A DNA stretch of 64,000 bases from Zonotrichia leucophrys gambelii (taxonomy: Eukaryota; Chordata; Aves; Passeriformes; Passerellidae), in the NCBI RefSeq assembly GCF_028769735.1, contig NC_088172.1, positions 69,278,631 to 69,342,630 of the forward strand, written 5' to 3'. Positions within the stretch are counted from its first letter, which is position 1. Each line of letters begins with the position of its first letter. The position numbers and the translations under genes were made by a program. The notes under the pieces were generated by a model. That model searched no databases. It saw only the letters and a list, made by a program, of their open reading frames with translations, and was not told the origin of the DNA. Positions 52,126-64,000 of this stretch are shown one piece after another.

Positions 52126-52181
52126 ACAAAAGAAAATTTACTGTCTGGGTAAAACAAAAGAAAATTTACAGTGTGGGTAAA
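52126..52181 (+). repeat. 28-bp tandem duplication
   Basis: Two adjacent 28-base copies (52126-52153 and 52154-52181) beginning ACAAAAGAAAATTTAC and ending TGGGTAAA, differing at only two positions. The low divergence suggests a fairly recent event. Confidence 0.93.
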
Positions 52182-52711
52182 ACTCAGATTTAGTGATGCC
52201 AGCAGTAGAGGAAGCAGAATTTACATGTTTTCACAGGATAGGATTTTGACAAGCTTTTGTGTATTTGTACAGCCCAAAGCAAGGACACAGTCACTGTTGC
52301 TGTATTGCTGAATAAGTTCTTCTGGATCAGATGTTTTTTTTCCCCTTTGCTTCTTTGTTAATTTTTAATTTTTTAATTTGCATTCTTTGGAGATAAACCA
52401 TTCCCATTAAATGCTAACTACTTTGTTTCTCTCCAAACAAATCTGGAAGATGAAGATAAATCCAATTCTAGGTGTGTAAGACAGATATTCTCTGAACCTC
52501 CAAAAATCTTAGCTGAAGATACATGCTTTTTTATATGTGTACAGCTTGTTCTCCTATGACATAGAATTAAAATTTCCACAACTAATAACAAAGCAGTGCT
52601 TCTTGGCATAACAATAGTGAGTGTATGTATTATGCCCACAGAAGGGATTTGCTTTCCGTGTCAATTCTAATTTCTCTGGGACCGAACTTTGAAATTTTCT
52701 CATAGTTCTGT

Positions 52712-53170
52712 TTAAGAGCAAACAGAGATTACATACCTGTCATTTCTCAAAGCTGGGGGTGGGGTGTGAGGGTGCTGGTGAATAGACACACACTGTTGAT
52801 CCCTTTCATGGATCCGTTCTAGTTGTGGTGGTCCCGGGCAGCCCATGCATATAACCCATGCCAGCTCAGTCACAAGCCTGAACAGTAGTTCTTCATAGGC
52901 TGCAAAATGGGGAGACAAATGGCCATTTCTTCCCAGGGAAGGCAAACCTCCCTGGATGTATTGACACTCTGCTATGAAGAGTCTGTAGAGTCTCCGCTTT
53001 GGAGGCAATCCAATGTTTTTGCAAGGGCTAAATGAACTACTCTCTAGACCCAGCTTTGTACAATTTGCTGAGCTCAATGAACTCTTTTCTTTTCTCCTTT
53101 CCTCCTCATACTTCTTTGTTACTTTTAACAATGTGTAGTAGAAAAATTGGCAGTTGCTCAATGAAATCAC
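52712..53170 (-). other. Orphan ORF of 152 codons, not supported as a gene
   Basis: The predicted minus-strand protein has a Lys/Glu-rich start, a middle with LPPKRRLYRLF, and a Pro- and His-rich end. I recognise no domain. There are no paired splice sites or convincing promoter. The underlying sequence is somewhat GC-richer than its surroundings, which makes long open frames more likely by chance. Listed for checking only. Confidence 0.18.
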
Positions 53171-53483
53171 TGTTCAGCTTACACCAAAAGGAAGATTTTT
53201 TTTTTGTGAATTTGCACTTCTAAGAAGATGTCACAGTTTTCAAACGAAGTGGTGAGACTCTGAGTTAATGCTTTTTGAATAGCTTGAATAAAGGGTTGCC
53301 CCTGAGTCTGTAAAACAGAAGCAGTGAGGCACAGTACCTCCTGGAGTTCCCTTTGGCCAGTTTGTCTTTGCTCTGCCCTTAACTTGAGTCTTTGTCTGCT
53401 GGGCACAATCTTGAGCAAAGTAGTCCTCAGTACAGCTTAGAAATATCAATGGAATGCAGGCTCTGACTGATTTATTCTTCCTC

Positions 53484-53501
53484 TTTTTTTTTTTTTTTTT
53501 T
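53484..53501 (+). repeat. T-run of 18
   Basis: Eighteen thymines, about 130 bases before a second T-run of 16 (53628-53643). Confidence 0.92.
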
Positions 53502-53627
53502 GTCCACATTAAAACAGAGTTGGCTCACAGTATTTCTTTGCTCCATCATTACTTTTTTTTGGAGCTTATTCATTTAAACTTCAGGAGGAAAATGCCACAT
53601 TTGGCTTTTTTTTAATTTTCCCTGCTC

Positions 53628-53643
53628 TTTTTTTTTTTTTTTT
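53628..53643 (+). repeat. T-run of 16
   Basis: Second of two close thymine tracts, preceded by an 8-T run at 53606-53613. Confidence 0.92.
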
Positions 53644-56600
53644 AATTCTGTTATTGCTATACATTAGTGCTGCTTGTAACATACCATTTCTATCACAATT
53701 GTATGTGGCTACCAGAAAAAACCTGCTTCTTGGCTGTATTATGCAAAATGCTATACAAAGCATAATTAATGAAGCGAAGCAAAGGGTCCCACAGGTGACA
53801 TTTGTTCTCCTGAAGATTAAATGGACTTTGTGAAAACCATGATGATGATGTAAGAGAACAAAGGAAAGGGAAAAAATGTTGGTAGGATTTTGCTGGTTTT
53901 GTATGTGTGCTAAAATGGAGATCTTCAGCAATATGCAACACGGCCTTCCTTTTCTATTAACCATTCCCCCCTCCAGTGCCTGAAGTATTAATGTATGCAT
54001 TTTCTCTACTTAAATGAATAAGGAACATGGATATCCAGTGACTGTGATCTTCATTAAGTTATGGAAACCTTTTTGTATAGAAATACCAAGTTTATAATAT
54101 TATCATTTGTATTGTACCATTGATACTGGAATGATATCTGTCATTTTAAAACCAATTTGATACAATTAAATAGGTATTGCCAAGACAGCATCACAATCTG
54201 CACCCATGATCCTTACGTCAGCAAAGCATTGACCATTAGAGATGAGTTGATTCATTTTTGCTCCTGATATTGTGACATTAAAATGTAGCAACCAACGTCA
54301 TGCAAGAGTTTTGGCAAGTTCAATTTATAGCTCATAAAAACTAGGAAAAGGAGAGAGATCACATTAACAGGCGATCATAAAGATGTACTTTCTGGGGACA
54401 TTGTATCTTTTCCCAAAAGAGTATGCTGATAACACTAACATATAATTATTACAAGAAAATTTTGCATAAATGGTTCCCTATTTTATTAAGATCTTCAACA
54501 GGATGGTGTTCCATCAGTTATGCTGAGGTAGATTCTTCTGTTATTTCCTTTTGTTAAAAACAGAGTTGCCATAACAACTTCAGGCAAATTTCATGTACCT
54601 CATATAGAATGCTATTTTTAGAAGTATTTAGAATTTTGGTGGCTTTAAACAACAACAAAAAATTATATAGATAGCACTTAATGTCTTTTGCTTTTCTTGA
54701 TAAGAGAATCTGCATTTTGTTTCCTTCAATAAGCTGAAGAAATAGAAGTGTTTTTAAAAACAATTTTTCCCCAAATTGCAGTTGAAGTAAGCAATCATAT
54801 TATCCAGTTTAAAAATCTTCATAGCCTTTGAAAGGTCTGAACATTGATTTATTGGATCAAAAATAGCGAATAAAGAAGTTAGGTTGTTCCTCTCTATTAC
54901 TACCAAATGATTAGGTTAGATTATCAGCAAACACACCCATCTGGCACTAACGAGTCGCCTGTTTGTGTGGCTCAGCAGAGTGTCTCTAAGTGAAACAGGT
55001 ATTGAGAACGCCTTAAAGTATTCAAGGAATTCAGGCATAAAAACATTGAAATATGAGTTGCAGCTGAATTTGGTGCAATGTTTTTTGTTTAGATTTGAAA
55101 ACAAAAATCATAAGTGCTTTTTTGTAAGACTGTCTACTGAGTGTCCTATTTTTTACATCCTACAATAATTTAGTGATTAAAAAGAGACCACAAAAATGAA
55201 AGGGTGAAGTAGCTGTTGTAGTTTTATATCATAATTAATGTTTTTTAAATATTTGTTGTAGTTGTTGCTCTTGTTTTTTGAGGCCAAACATTCTGGTATA
55301 CTATATCGGCCTCCATCAGATGAATTCAATTGCCATAGCTTTCAATATTTGTGGTACAGGATTTTTTTCCAAGTTCATAATAATTCTGCCCCTGTGCTAT
55401 AGCAGAAAATACACCAGAGGCTTATCTTTGAACTTCTTATAACTTTCCAAGTGAAAAGTTTGGCAGTTTGTTGCCGTGCATATATTACTTGAGGTTTTTC
55501 ATAGCCAACAATAAACAAATTAACTTTGCAAAGTTCACTCTGGTTTTTGTTTTATATTTTTTAATATTTTTCTTTGATATGTATGATTTTCTATATGAAC
55601 TCCTATTTTACTTGCTTAATGCATTAACGATCCTTTTATCTACCTAATGTTTTGATACCATTACTACCTTTGTTTTTATCTTGTTCTTCTACTGCTTGTC
55701 TTTTACATGCCATTTTGCTTTTGCAAAGTAAGAAATAGGATCCATTTTCTCCGGGTGTATTTTTATTTGACTTCTAAGTAGTACATGCCATAATCCAAGA
55801 AAATGAATGTTAAAAACTAATTTGCGATTTGTCATAATTAATGTATTTTGTTTTTTTAAAGTAGAAAAAAATTAATCTCTATCTTTTTGGTGTGTCACAC
55901 TATTGATTTTTCAAAGCAATCAATTGGGAGTCCTGCATATAAATCCATGCCACACTATGGTTCCTTATTTATGGGTTTTAATTAAAAGGGAAAAGACATT
56001 GGAAATCTCAGTACAACACTATGGAGGTCTTTAGAATTTTATTTTTTTAAAGGTCCTCCCTTTGTATGATTCCATGAAAAAGCCAAAACAAGATGTTTAT
56101 CTAGTCATGTAAACCTGATGTGAAAAGTAGATAAATTTAATAAATTGAAGAGCTTACAGCATCATTCAAGTGATTAAAAGGATTCAGCACCAACTTTTCC
56201 CTTCTCCATATCCCCACTCCACATTATTCTTATCAGCAGAATCAGACTCCCTATTAGGTCTTCTGATAAGAGTCCTTCTGCATTCTGATACTCACAAATC
56301 TCAGCACAAGGGTGAAGTATTGTGCCTGTGGGTGCGTATGTTATATCACACACTAAATCAAGAAGGGGATTCAGGTTGCAGTAAAGAGTGAGCGCAACCT
56401 TTGAGAAGCAAGGCATGGAATTTCATTTAAAACTCTGAGTCATGTTTAGATATTGAAGAGTGTGCACTGCAGTAAGCTAAAACCACCACTTACTTGCTAA
56501 AAACCAGACCCTTATCTATGAAAACAAGCCAGACCATGTTTTCAATAAAATTAGCACGTAAAACAGTCATGTGAGATCCCAAGGGAAAATGAGATCTATG

Positions 56601-59351
56601 GAATAAAACTGTTTTTTTGATGTAGTTACAAATAGCGTTTTACTGGTGGATTTCCGTGGATTTTGTTGGCTTGTGGGGTTTCATTGTTTCTGGTTTTGTT
56701 TTGGTTCAGAGTTTTTTTTCACTGATTTGCAGAATTTTCCACTTGAGCACTAGAATCTGTTGCAGCTATTAGGTCACCCATTGGATTCACTGCAGTCAGA
56801 GGACTAAGGTCACTCCTTAAAGATAAAATATCTCCTCACAGCCTGGAGGTCTCAGCTGTGACCAGGGGTCAGCTTATAGGTTAGTGGTGGATATTTAACC
56901 TAGAGAAACATGGATGGAAATTTCCAGTTCTGTACAAACATAACCCCTAAATAAACCAGAGGCCGTCATGAGGTGGCCAGTGTCAGCAGACCAGAATAAG
57001 TTTGTTTTCTTTTTCTAGGACTGCACATCTATACTCATTTATACACACACACATTTGCATACTTTTTTCCAACTACGTATGTTGTGTCTATATGAATTTG
57101 TATGTAGCTAATATGAATAAATTACAAAAAATGGCTACTTTCTACCGTTTTGGACACCACTACATGGGTCATGTGTTCACTGATAAGTAGAGTGCTCCAG
57201 ATGAGCTCTTGATACTTTTGCAGTCTATGGGGTCACCCTTTTGACCTTACATCCCTCACCTGTGTGTTTAGGCCTATTAGTTGCAGAAAAGCTTCCCTTT
57301 CATTTCTGTGCAAAACAAGACTGCACATTCCATGGATTTCAAAAAGCAACTTTTCTGTTTGTACAATAGTAGTGTGATCCAATCAATAATTCTACAGAAA
57401 TGTTACTCGTGGTTCAGGGATGAAAGGACTTAATTTAGTTTTATGGTGGTTAAGTTTATATGAGGTTACTACCACTGTAACTTAAAGGAAACAAGTGTAA
57501 GTTACCTGTAGTTAGACCAGATAGTTCCAGTGATATTTCTATTTTTATCAACAATGACTTGGCTAATGTATCTTCTTCTGTTTCAGAAAGGCAATAATAA
57601 TTTAATTGTAATGGAATATGATGCTAGTATAAGCCAGAGAAAGAAGGCTGATTTATTTACATGTTCAGTTTGCATAATTTTTGTGACGTGTTCTTTAACA
57701 GTAGAGGGAAAGCCTATTGAATTGATCCTTAAGTTAAACCGAAAAATAATAATTTTCTACCAGAAATAATATTTCTCTTTGGATTAATTTTTTTCCTCCA
57801 GTTGTAATCTGGAGCTTTATTTTGTTTTCCACATGTCACATTATACAGACTTGTCAACAGAGATTTTGTAAAGGGAAACTAACGCCAAATAGTTCTGTCT
57901 AAGGTTATGGTTTAAAAGTACTGTGAATGTCTATTTTTTTAGAATCCAATCCTTCTTATAAATATATTCAAGATATCCCAAGTACCACGCGACTTCTTAG
58001 CATCACCAGCAGCCATACAACATCTGAGGTATAAGTATCTCCTTACTTAACAGAGTTTAGGATAACTGGTTTTGCACTCATAATCAAACAGAATGAGTGT
58101 AGGGTTTTATATGGGTGTAAATGTTTAAAGAAAGGATAAGCAGTCCACCAGAACTGTGAATAATGAGGAAAGAAAATGAAAAAGTTCCTCATCATTAAAA
58201 ATTTTTGGAAACAAAAGCGGCAATAATTGGGAAATTGAACACTCAATTGGGAGAAGGGTTCAGAAAAAATATATAACTAAACTGGAATGGTTTGGAAATT
58301 GGATTTCAAAACTCTCTTTTGTCTCTTAGTTGAGGTATGGTCATGTTTACTTAACAAACACTTGCTTTTCCACTTGTGTTTAAGGCTAGGAAATAGAAAG
58401 GTGTTTGAATGGAAAAATGAGTAAGTAATATAGATTTGTGGGTCCGCATTCTGGTTGACCTGTATGAAAAGCAAGTAATTTTTTTATTTGCTGCACAATT
58501 CTTTTTCCTGGAAATCACCCTTTATTCTCTAGACCTAAAATTCTGGCTGTATTATGGGGTAAATTCCTCCGTATTGATGTATTCTTTGAAAGCAAAACTT
58601 TGCTTTTTGAGTGGAAATGCAGTTTTAGTTTCAGAAAATACAGACTAGCATGGGTTTTGTCATCTTGTGATAAGTCTGGCTTTACTAGGGGATTAGATGG
58701 ACATATGTGGTATCATCCACAGTTCTAAATCTGTGCCATCATAACTCATAAATTCTGTCATTCAGGTATTCCTTGCAGTATGCAGTAATGAAAAATGTCC
58801 AAGAAGTAATAGTGGAGGAGCTTCTTCTAAAAATTCTGTAGCAGGCTATCTATAATGGATCATTTCCAAGAGGATTTGATATTAATATGACTTTCCCTTT
58901 TGCTCTTACACTGATGAGATGTCTCATTATTCTCAGCCCTTTCTAATACATGGGCCATACTACAAGATTTAATTTATTTATTGTCTAGGTGATTTCCATT
59001 TCCTTTTATTTACCCTTTAGGCAAAGTAGCTGACTACACAGCAGCCCCTGCTGTTTGGAAAGGACATGAATGGATGTCTGAAACTTAGTTTATTTGGCAT
59101 AAGAAATAGAGCCAGTCAGAGCCACTTAAACATGGCTTAATAAAAGAGAAGTAAATTTGTGTGGAAAAAAAATATATCTCCTAGGCCATATATATAACAA
59201 ATCTTGTTGCATCTTGTTTAATTTGGGGAGATTGGTCACTGTCCCAGAAAGGTCTGGTAAGGGAGATACAATTCACTGCTTTTATATTCAAATTACTTTT
59301 TAAATGTCTAGATGAATACTGAAACACTTTCTACATACAAAGCTTTTTGAA

Positions 59352-59391
59352 ATTACTGCTGTATTTAAAAAAGTTACTGCTGTATTTAAAA
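59352..59391 (+). repeat. Tandem duplication of about 20 bp
   Basis: TTACTGCTGTATTTAAAA occurs twice back to back, separated only by A-run length variation and a single base. Likely slippage. Confidence 0.88.
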
Positions 59392-62300
59392 GCCTCAAAC
59401 AATCCTTCATAATTAATTTAATTTTTTATGATTTTTCATCTTTGAATTATCCAGCATCTAACACTAGGGACTAGTGGTTCTTTAAAATGACAGACTGGAA
59501 GTTTCTAACATGGATATAAGGATACATTTTTGCCACACTGAAGAGTTTAAAGATCAAATTTTCTGCATTTATTGTAAAATTATTAATATTTTTTGCTTGT
59601 TGATAGAACTATTGAAGTTATTAGTACTCTCAGGGAATATAGACTTCTGCACAGAGCTAGTCAGTTTTCTCCCTTTTCTTTCTAAAGTCGCTAATACTTT
59701 TGAGCTGTTCCAGATATTGCAATGTACTCATTTTAGAAAATGATTGAGTATTTAATAGAGCCCATTTAATTCACTTGAAAAGATTCATTAGCTTTAACTT
59801 TTTCTATTCCATGAATGCGATATAATCATGCTGCAAATACATCAAACCCTTTCTGCTCGTTTTTTACACTGCCACCATATATGTCAGTTGAAATAGAGAG
59901 GAAGAAGCCCAAATCCTATTTCCATTCTTTTAAATCCATTTATAAACCAGCTTGGTCTATGTTTATTATGGAACTTTTGTTGATGTTTTATGTCAATTTT
60001 TCAAAGAGTCCATAAGCTTCAGCCTCATCAAATATGAAAAATCATATTTTTCATTGACTAAAACCCCCATGATTATTTATTGACTAGGTTCATTATCTCT
60101 TTTAATGTTTCATTACAGTAGTAGCATTCTTTCCCCTGGTGGTTCGTTTCTGTCCTGATGATGCTAGTTATTCTGTAGCTAATTAACAAAAAAATTGTTC
60201 ATCTGGTAAAAAAGAAGCAGACATGTTATTAATATTCTCCTTAGTAAACTGTCCTAAATAATTAATGCAAATAGACTTCCAGGGTTGCGAATCTTGATGA
60301 GAAGTTACTCTCAAAGATTAATTATTTGATTTAGATATTTTCCCTGCTAATCCACTGTTTTTTGTGTTGATTCATGAAAATTTTGCCCTAGTCTGTTGAG
60401 GAGGAGGGGAACAAAACAAAATTTAAGTTTTTTAACAAATGAATGCCAATACAACAGAAAGCTAGAGTGAATTAAAACTCTTTGCAAAACTCTAAGGCAT
60501 TGTGTTTGCATGTGTAATAGAAAATGAATGTACAGTGATGGGAACTCTCACAGCAAGAACAGTGTACTTACATTACTGTAATATTTGAGTTCCAACTTTG
60601 CTTAAAGGAAACTCAGTGCAAACACAAAATAGAGAACTGAGAAAGATTTACAAAGGAGATCACGTTTTCCCCTTTTTAAGCAATCTCTTGGGAGGGAAGG
60701 AGGAAAAAAGAGTGCATTTTTGTGGGATGATGCATTCCATCTTTTCATCCATATAGTTTGTGGAATTGTTCCAGCTTCCCTGGTGTTGCACAAAGGCACA
60801 CAATAATACACTTGTGCAGCTCTGGGGTCTGAGAAGAAAATGAACCCTGCTGATGCCAGCACCCTATCAAGCAACATATCCTGCAAGCTCAACATTGCAC
60901 ATTCACTTCATTTCCTTCCTGGGCATTCAGGCGCGAGTGAACTCAAAACAAATGCCATCAGTTGATTCCAAAGTGTTCTAAAAGGCTTAATATAAATTCC
61001 TTGCTTCTGATGCTGTGATTCACTTGAACTCTGGGAATTTATATGTATATTCACCTGCCATTTTTTTTCCGGCTTTCACCGAGGATGGGGGCACTGTATG
61101 CCTATATTAACCTCTCATCTCTTTTTTTGTTGTTTTTGCAGAAAGGCTTATTGGAGAAGGATTATTTTATGCACTCTGAAAACAAGCACACATCACTCGG
61201 TGTCTTGTAATATCAGATGCAGTCCTAGTAGAATAGCTGATTTTACAAGACACCTGCTGTAATATCTGAGGGCAGGATCAAGCCCTGCCCTGATGACTGA
61301 GGGCAGAAGCTCACTGCTTATTCCTGGTGCTGTATCTAAGTGTGAACAGGAGCTAGAAGTTTAGTCTCTTATGCCACAGGGTAATCCTGTATACTAGTCC
61401 CATCCTGTCAAACTGCTTGACTCAATTTTTAATGGATTGATGACAGTTGTTTGGAAAAGTTCACACATAAAATTTCTTCTCAGAATTTACATGTGCATCT
61501 CTGTTCAGAAATGCAAACACACACTGAGTATCTACAAACTTACACAGTATGGCACCACATATCAACTCTTTCCTGAGTCAGCAAAACATGCCTGTGTCAC
61601 AGCTGCCAGCGTTGATGAAATCCATTTATTTAAAATTATTTCTGTAGGAAGGCCAAAGGTATTGGAAGTATTGAAGGGGAGCTTCACTTTGGAGAGGCTT
61701 TGCTTCTTAATGTATGAGATTGCTACCATTAACCATGTTAAGAACAACCTTACATGTCATAAGTAAGTATAAAATCTTTCATTTAGTGTCCCCTTCTGGT
61801 GTTTTTTTACAGGAGCAGCAAGTTGGAAAGTGCTTGAATCAATGTGTATTTGTGTTTTCTTCTTTTCTTGCACAAATTAGGAATTATGATAAAATGGGAG
61901 CATGTGTTTCAAATCTTTACCTATTCCTAAGGTAACTTAGCTCAAGTAACTTGTTATCCCAAGGGAAGATGGCAGCCTATGGAAACCTTAGATTGGGTGG
62001 ACTGGAAAAGTAGTACTTTAGATTGAATCTAAATACATCCTCTGTCTTATGGAAGCAGCATCTTTTTTCTTCTTCTCCTCTATCCTCCCCACTTTCTTTT
62101 AGAAATGTCATCCCTTTTCCTTTGCACTCAGCCTCTTCAAAAAGCAAAAGACAATTGATTTCCCTGGTTGGTGCCATTATCTGAGATGCAGGAAATTCTA
62201 TTTTTTGTCTAGGACACAGCTAAGCAAAAGTAACTGTAGTCTGTCTTTTGTAAGTTAAATTAGGAAGTGATGAATAGCTTCAATAAGGAAAAAAATCATC

Positions 62301-64000
62301 TCTTCTGTTAAAGAGAATGTGAAGATTTTCCTTTCCTCACTCTAAGTCACACAATGTGACCTATGAAAAGTTTCAGACCTGGAAGAAAGTTAGCTGCGCC
62401 TTCTGTTGTAAGATTTTCCTAAGTGTTGCAGAAAGTAGGCTTCATTGATTGATTTTCTGAAAAATAAATATGCAGAAATTTTTTCAATTACCAAAATGCC
62501 TAATGTGTTAAACTTTGTAAACTGTAGCACTGTAATCTACATTACTGTCGCTATGCAAGTGTGTGAAATAACCACAGCTCATATACTGAAAGTCCTTTCA
62601 TGATATTTGCATGGATGGTAACAGTAGTTTTACCTGCTAGGAAAAAACTTAGGACTTCAGGACTGGCATTTAAGTCTGCAAACATCCAGGAAATATACTT
62701 CTTATAGTGGTTCCTTATTTGACTATAATTGAGTTCTGCATCCTTTTTGGATCAATTATATTTTCATTTTGGAATCTTCTATTCTCCCCAGCCATGACAC
62801 AAACACTTCACAGGTGCAGCAGGTTAGGAGTGGGGTTAGGAGAAGCAGCTCCTGGGTCCACCATGAGCGCTCCCTCTCCTGTTCTCCCGCAGTGGATGCG
62901 ACTCTCGTTGGCAAGGGCGATGGTCCAGTGGTTGCCTCAGCAAGGCTTGAGTGGCAAAGATACAGGGCTTTTTTCATTGCTCCCCTCTCTCCCTCCCTTT
63001 CCCTTCTTTGAAATGAGAAAATAGGCCACCAATTTAGTGGGAACTGAGTCTGGCCAGGCAGCGCTGTGAGCTTTGTGTGCTCGATGGCTGCCCGCCATTT
63101 CCCAGACCATGGGCAGCCCTCTCTCACTGTTTTCCCTGGCTGCATAAAGAGAACATTGTGTCTCTTGGAAGCTCTGGCTCATACCCTGCCCTCTATGTGA
63201 GAAAAGGAAATGCTCCTTCTGTTCATGACTTAGCAACGGTTGGCAAAAATGATGTCATATCCATGGTAGCAGAAAGACAAAAGGAGAGAGGGACTGCTTT
63301 TTTAGACAGATTTTACACACCACACTGTTCCATGAAGGGCTGAACAAAGAACAGGCATTGAAATGCTCCATTTAGGAAAGAATACCAGTCTATTTTTTCA
63401 AACTGGAAAGAAATGTGGTTTATTTATGACTGTGTTTGAAAGTCCCATTTAGTAAGATTATAGTATGGTATGTATGGGATTATTTCTCTCTAGGTTTGGT
63501 CACTTCACTGTTTGCTTTGGCCCCTCTGTTAGAAGTACATGTGCTGGTGTGCTCTCCTTTATTCTCTTTCTTTACTGCTACTAAGTCTGGGTTCATATTA
63601 AGTGAAATAATATTGAAGATTGTGCATTAAACGTTACAGACAATACACAACTGCAGTATTCTGCTTTTGTGGTCCCTCACTCTATATTTTTATAATATGG
63701 TGTTACTAACACATTGATATAGACCTCAGTAAACTGAGCATCAAAATGTGGGCTTTTCTTGGTCTGTAGTGTTTTTTATCTTTGTTCAGATATGCTACAC
63801 AATATCTGTGCCTCTATATAATACTAGTTTTTGGAAGTTCCTGTTCAGGAAGTGTATGTGCATCTATGTGTCTGTTCAAGGCTAAAGAGGAAAAAAAGGA
63901 GGAACCTGGAAATTTCAGATGTCTTATTATGAAGCCAATGGTCTTACCCTTCAACTGAGATTTGAGCAAATTCTAAAGATCAAATTCAGGCCTCTCCCTA

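Larger units (their letters stand above)
26282..64000 (+). other. PRKN: PRKN intron 7 (5' part)
   Basis: Everything after the exon is intron, at least 37.7 kb. I looked for the next parkin segment (remaining RING1 cysteines, then the IBR domain) and did not find it, so exon 8 lies beyond the window. The only recognisable insertion is the CR1 copy near 46 kb. The rest is AT-rich with homopolymer runs. Confidence 0.88.
46514..64000. other. AT-rich stretch of intron 7 to the window end
   Basis: No exon, RNA gene or full mobile element is recognised. It contains three long T-runs (48037-48063, 53484-53501, 53628-53643), a 28-base tandem duplication (52126-52181), a minus-strand ORF of 152 codons (52712-53170) and a GC-richer patch at about 62800-63190. 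Confidence 0.5.

Noticed and set aside
57231..57246. Inverted GGTCA...TGACC half-sites, considered as an oestrogen response element
   Set aside because: The spacer is six bases and not three, and such half-sites are frequent by chance.
61110..61210. Acceptor-like pyrimidine tract and CAG at about 61141 followed by a short open frame, considered as a further parkin exon
   Set aside because: The translation does not resemble the next part of parkin (rest of RING1 and IBR) and stops after about 22 codons, with no donor.
1..64000. tRNA, rRNA, CRISPR arrays, bacterial-type operons or phage modules
   Set aside because: None seen. The window is vertebrate intronic DNA with spliced-gene structure and vertebrate repeats.

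Overview
This window looks like a 64-kb slice of a bird genome lying almost wholly inside two large introns of PRKN, which encodes the E3 ubiquitin ligase parkin. The gene reads on the plus strand. One coding exon can be identified with high confidence, a 137-base exon at 26145-26281. Its translation matches the RING1 part of parkin (human residues 245-290), with a good splice acceptor and donor and the same length and phases as human exon 7. Everything upstream is the 3' part of intron 6 (at least 26.1 kb) and everything downstream is the 5' part of intron 7 (at least 37.7 kb). The bird assignment rests on CR1-family LINE fragments in three places, an LTR of the type I recall from bird ERVL-like elements, the absence of Alu, L1 or B-type repeats, and bird-like residues in the parkin exon. 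The exact species cannot be read from this window.

Layout. 1-1190: unmarked AT-rich intron. About 1191-1473: probable solo ERVL-like LTR. About 6015-6200: short CR1 reverse-transcriptase fragment (plus strand), followed by an A-rich, CAC-rich low-complexity tract. About 8590-9600: an unusual GC- and CpG-rich block with an 11-copy, 20-bp G-rich minisatellite at 9111-9330. About 11061-12040: an old internally deleted CR1 copy (minus strand). 26145-26281: PRKN exon 7. About 45571-46513: a better-preserved CR1 3' end (plus strand) with a recognisable reverse-transcriptase domain whose catalytic motif is broken. The rest is AT-rich intron with homopolymer runs, small tandem duplications and many chance ORFs.

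Functionally there is one gene here, and the reader should not expect an operon or a cluster. The transposable elements are fragments without coding capacity. I found no convincing tRNA, rRNA, CRISPR or second protein-coding gene. The parts most worth a second look are the GC-rich minisatellite island at about 9 kb, the parkin exon with its bird-specific substitutions, and two orphan minus-strand ORFs of about 150 codons (43694-44146 and 52712-53170). Those ORFs may be chance or may mark conserved noncoding sequence. No new biological system could be demonstrated from the sequence.
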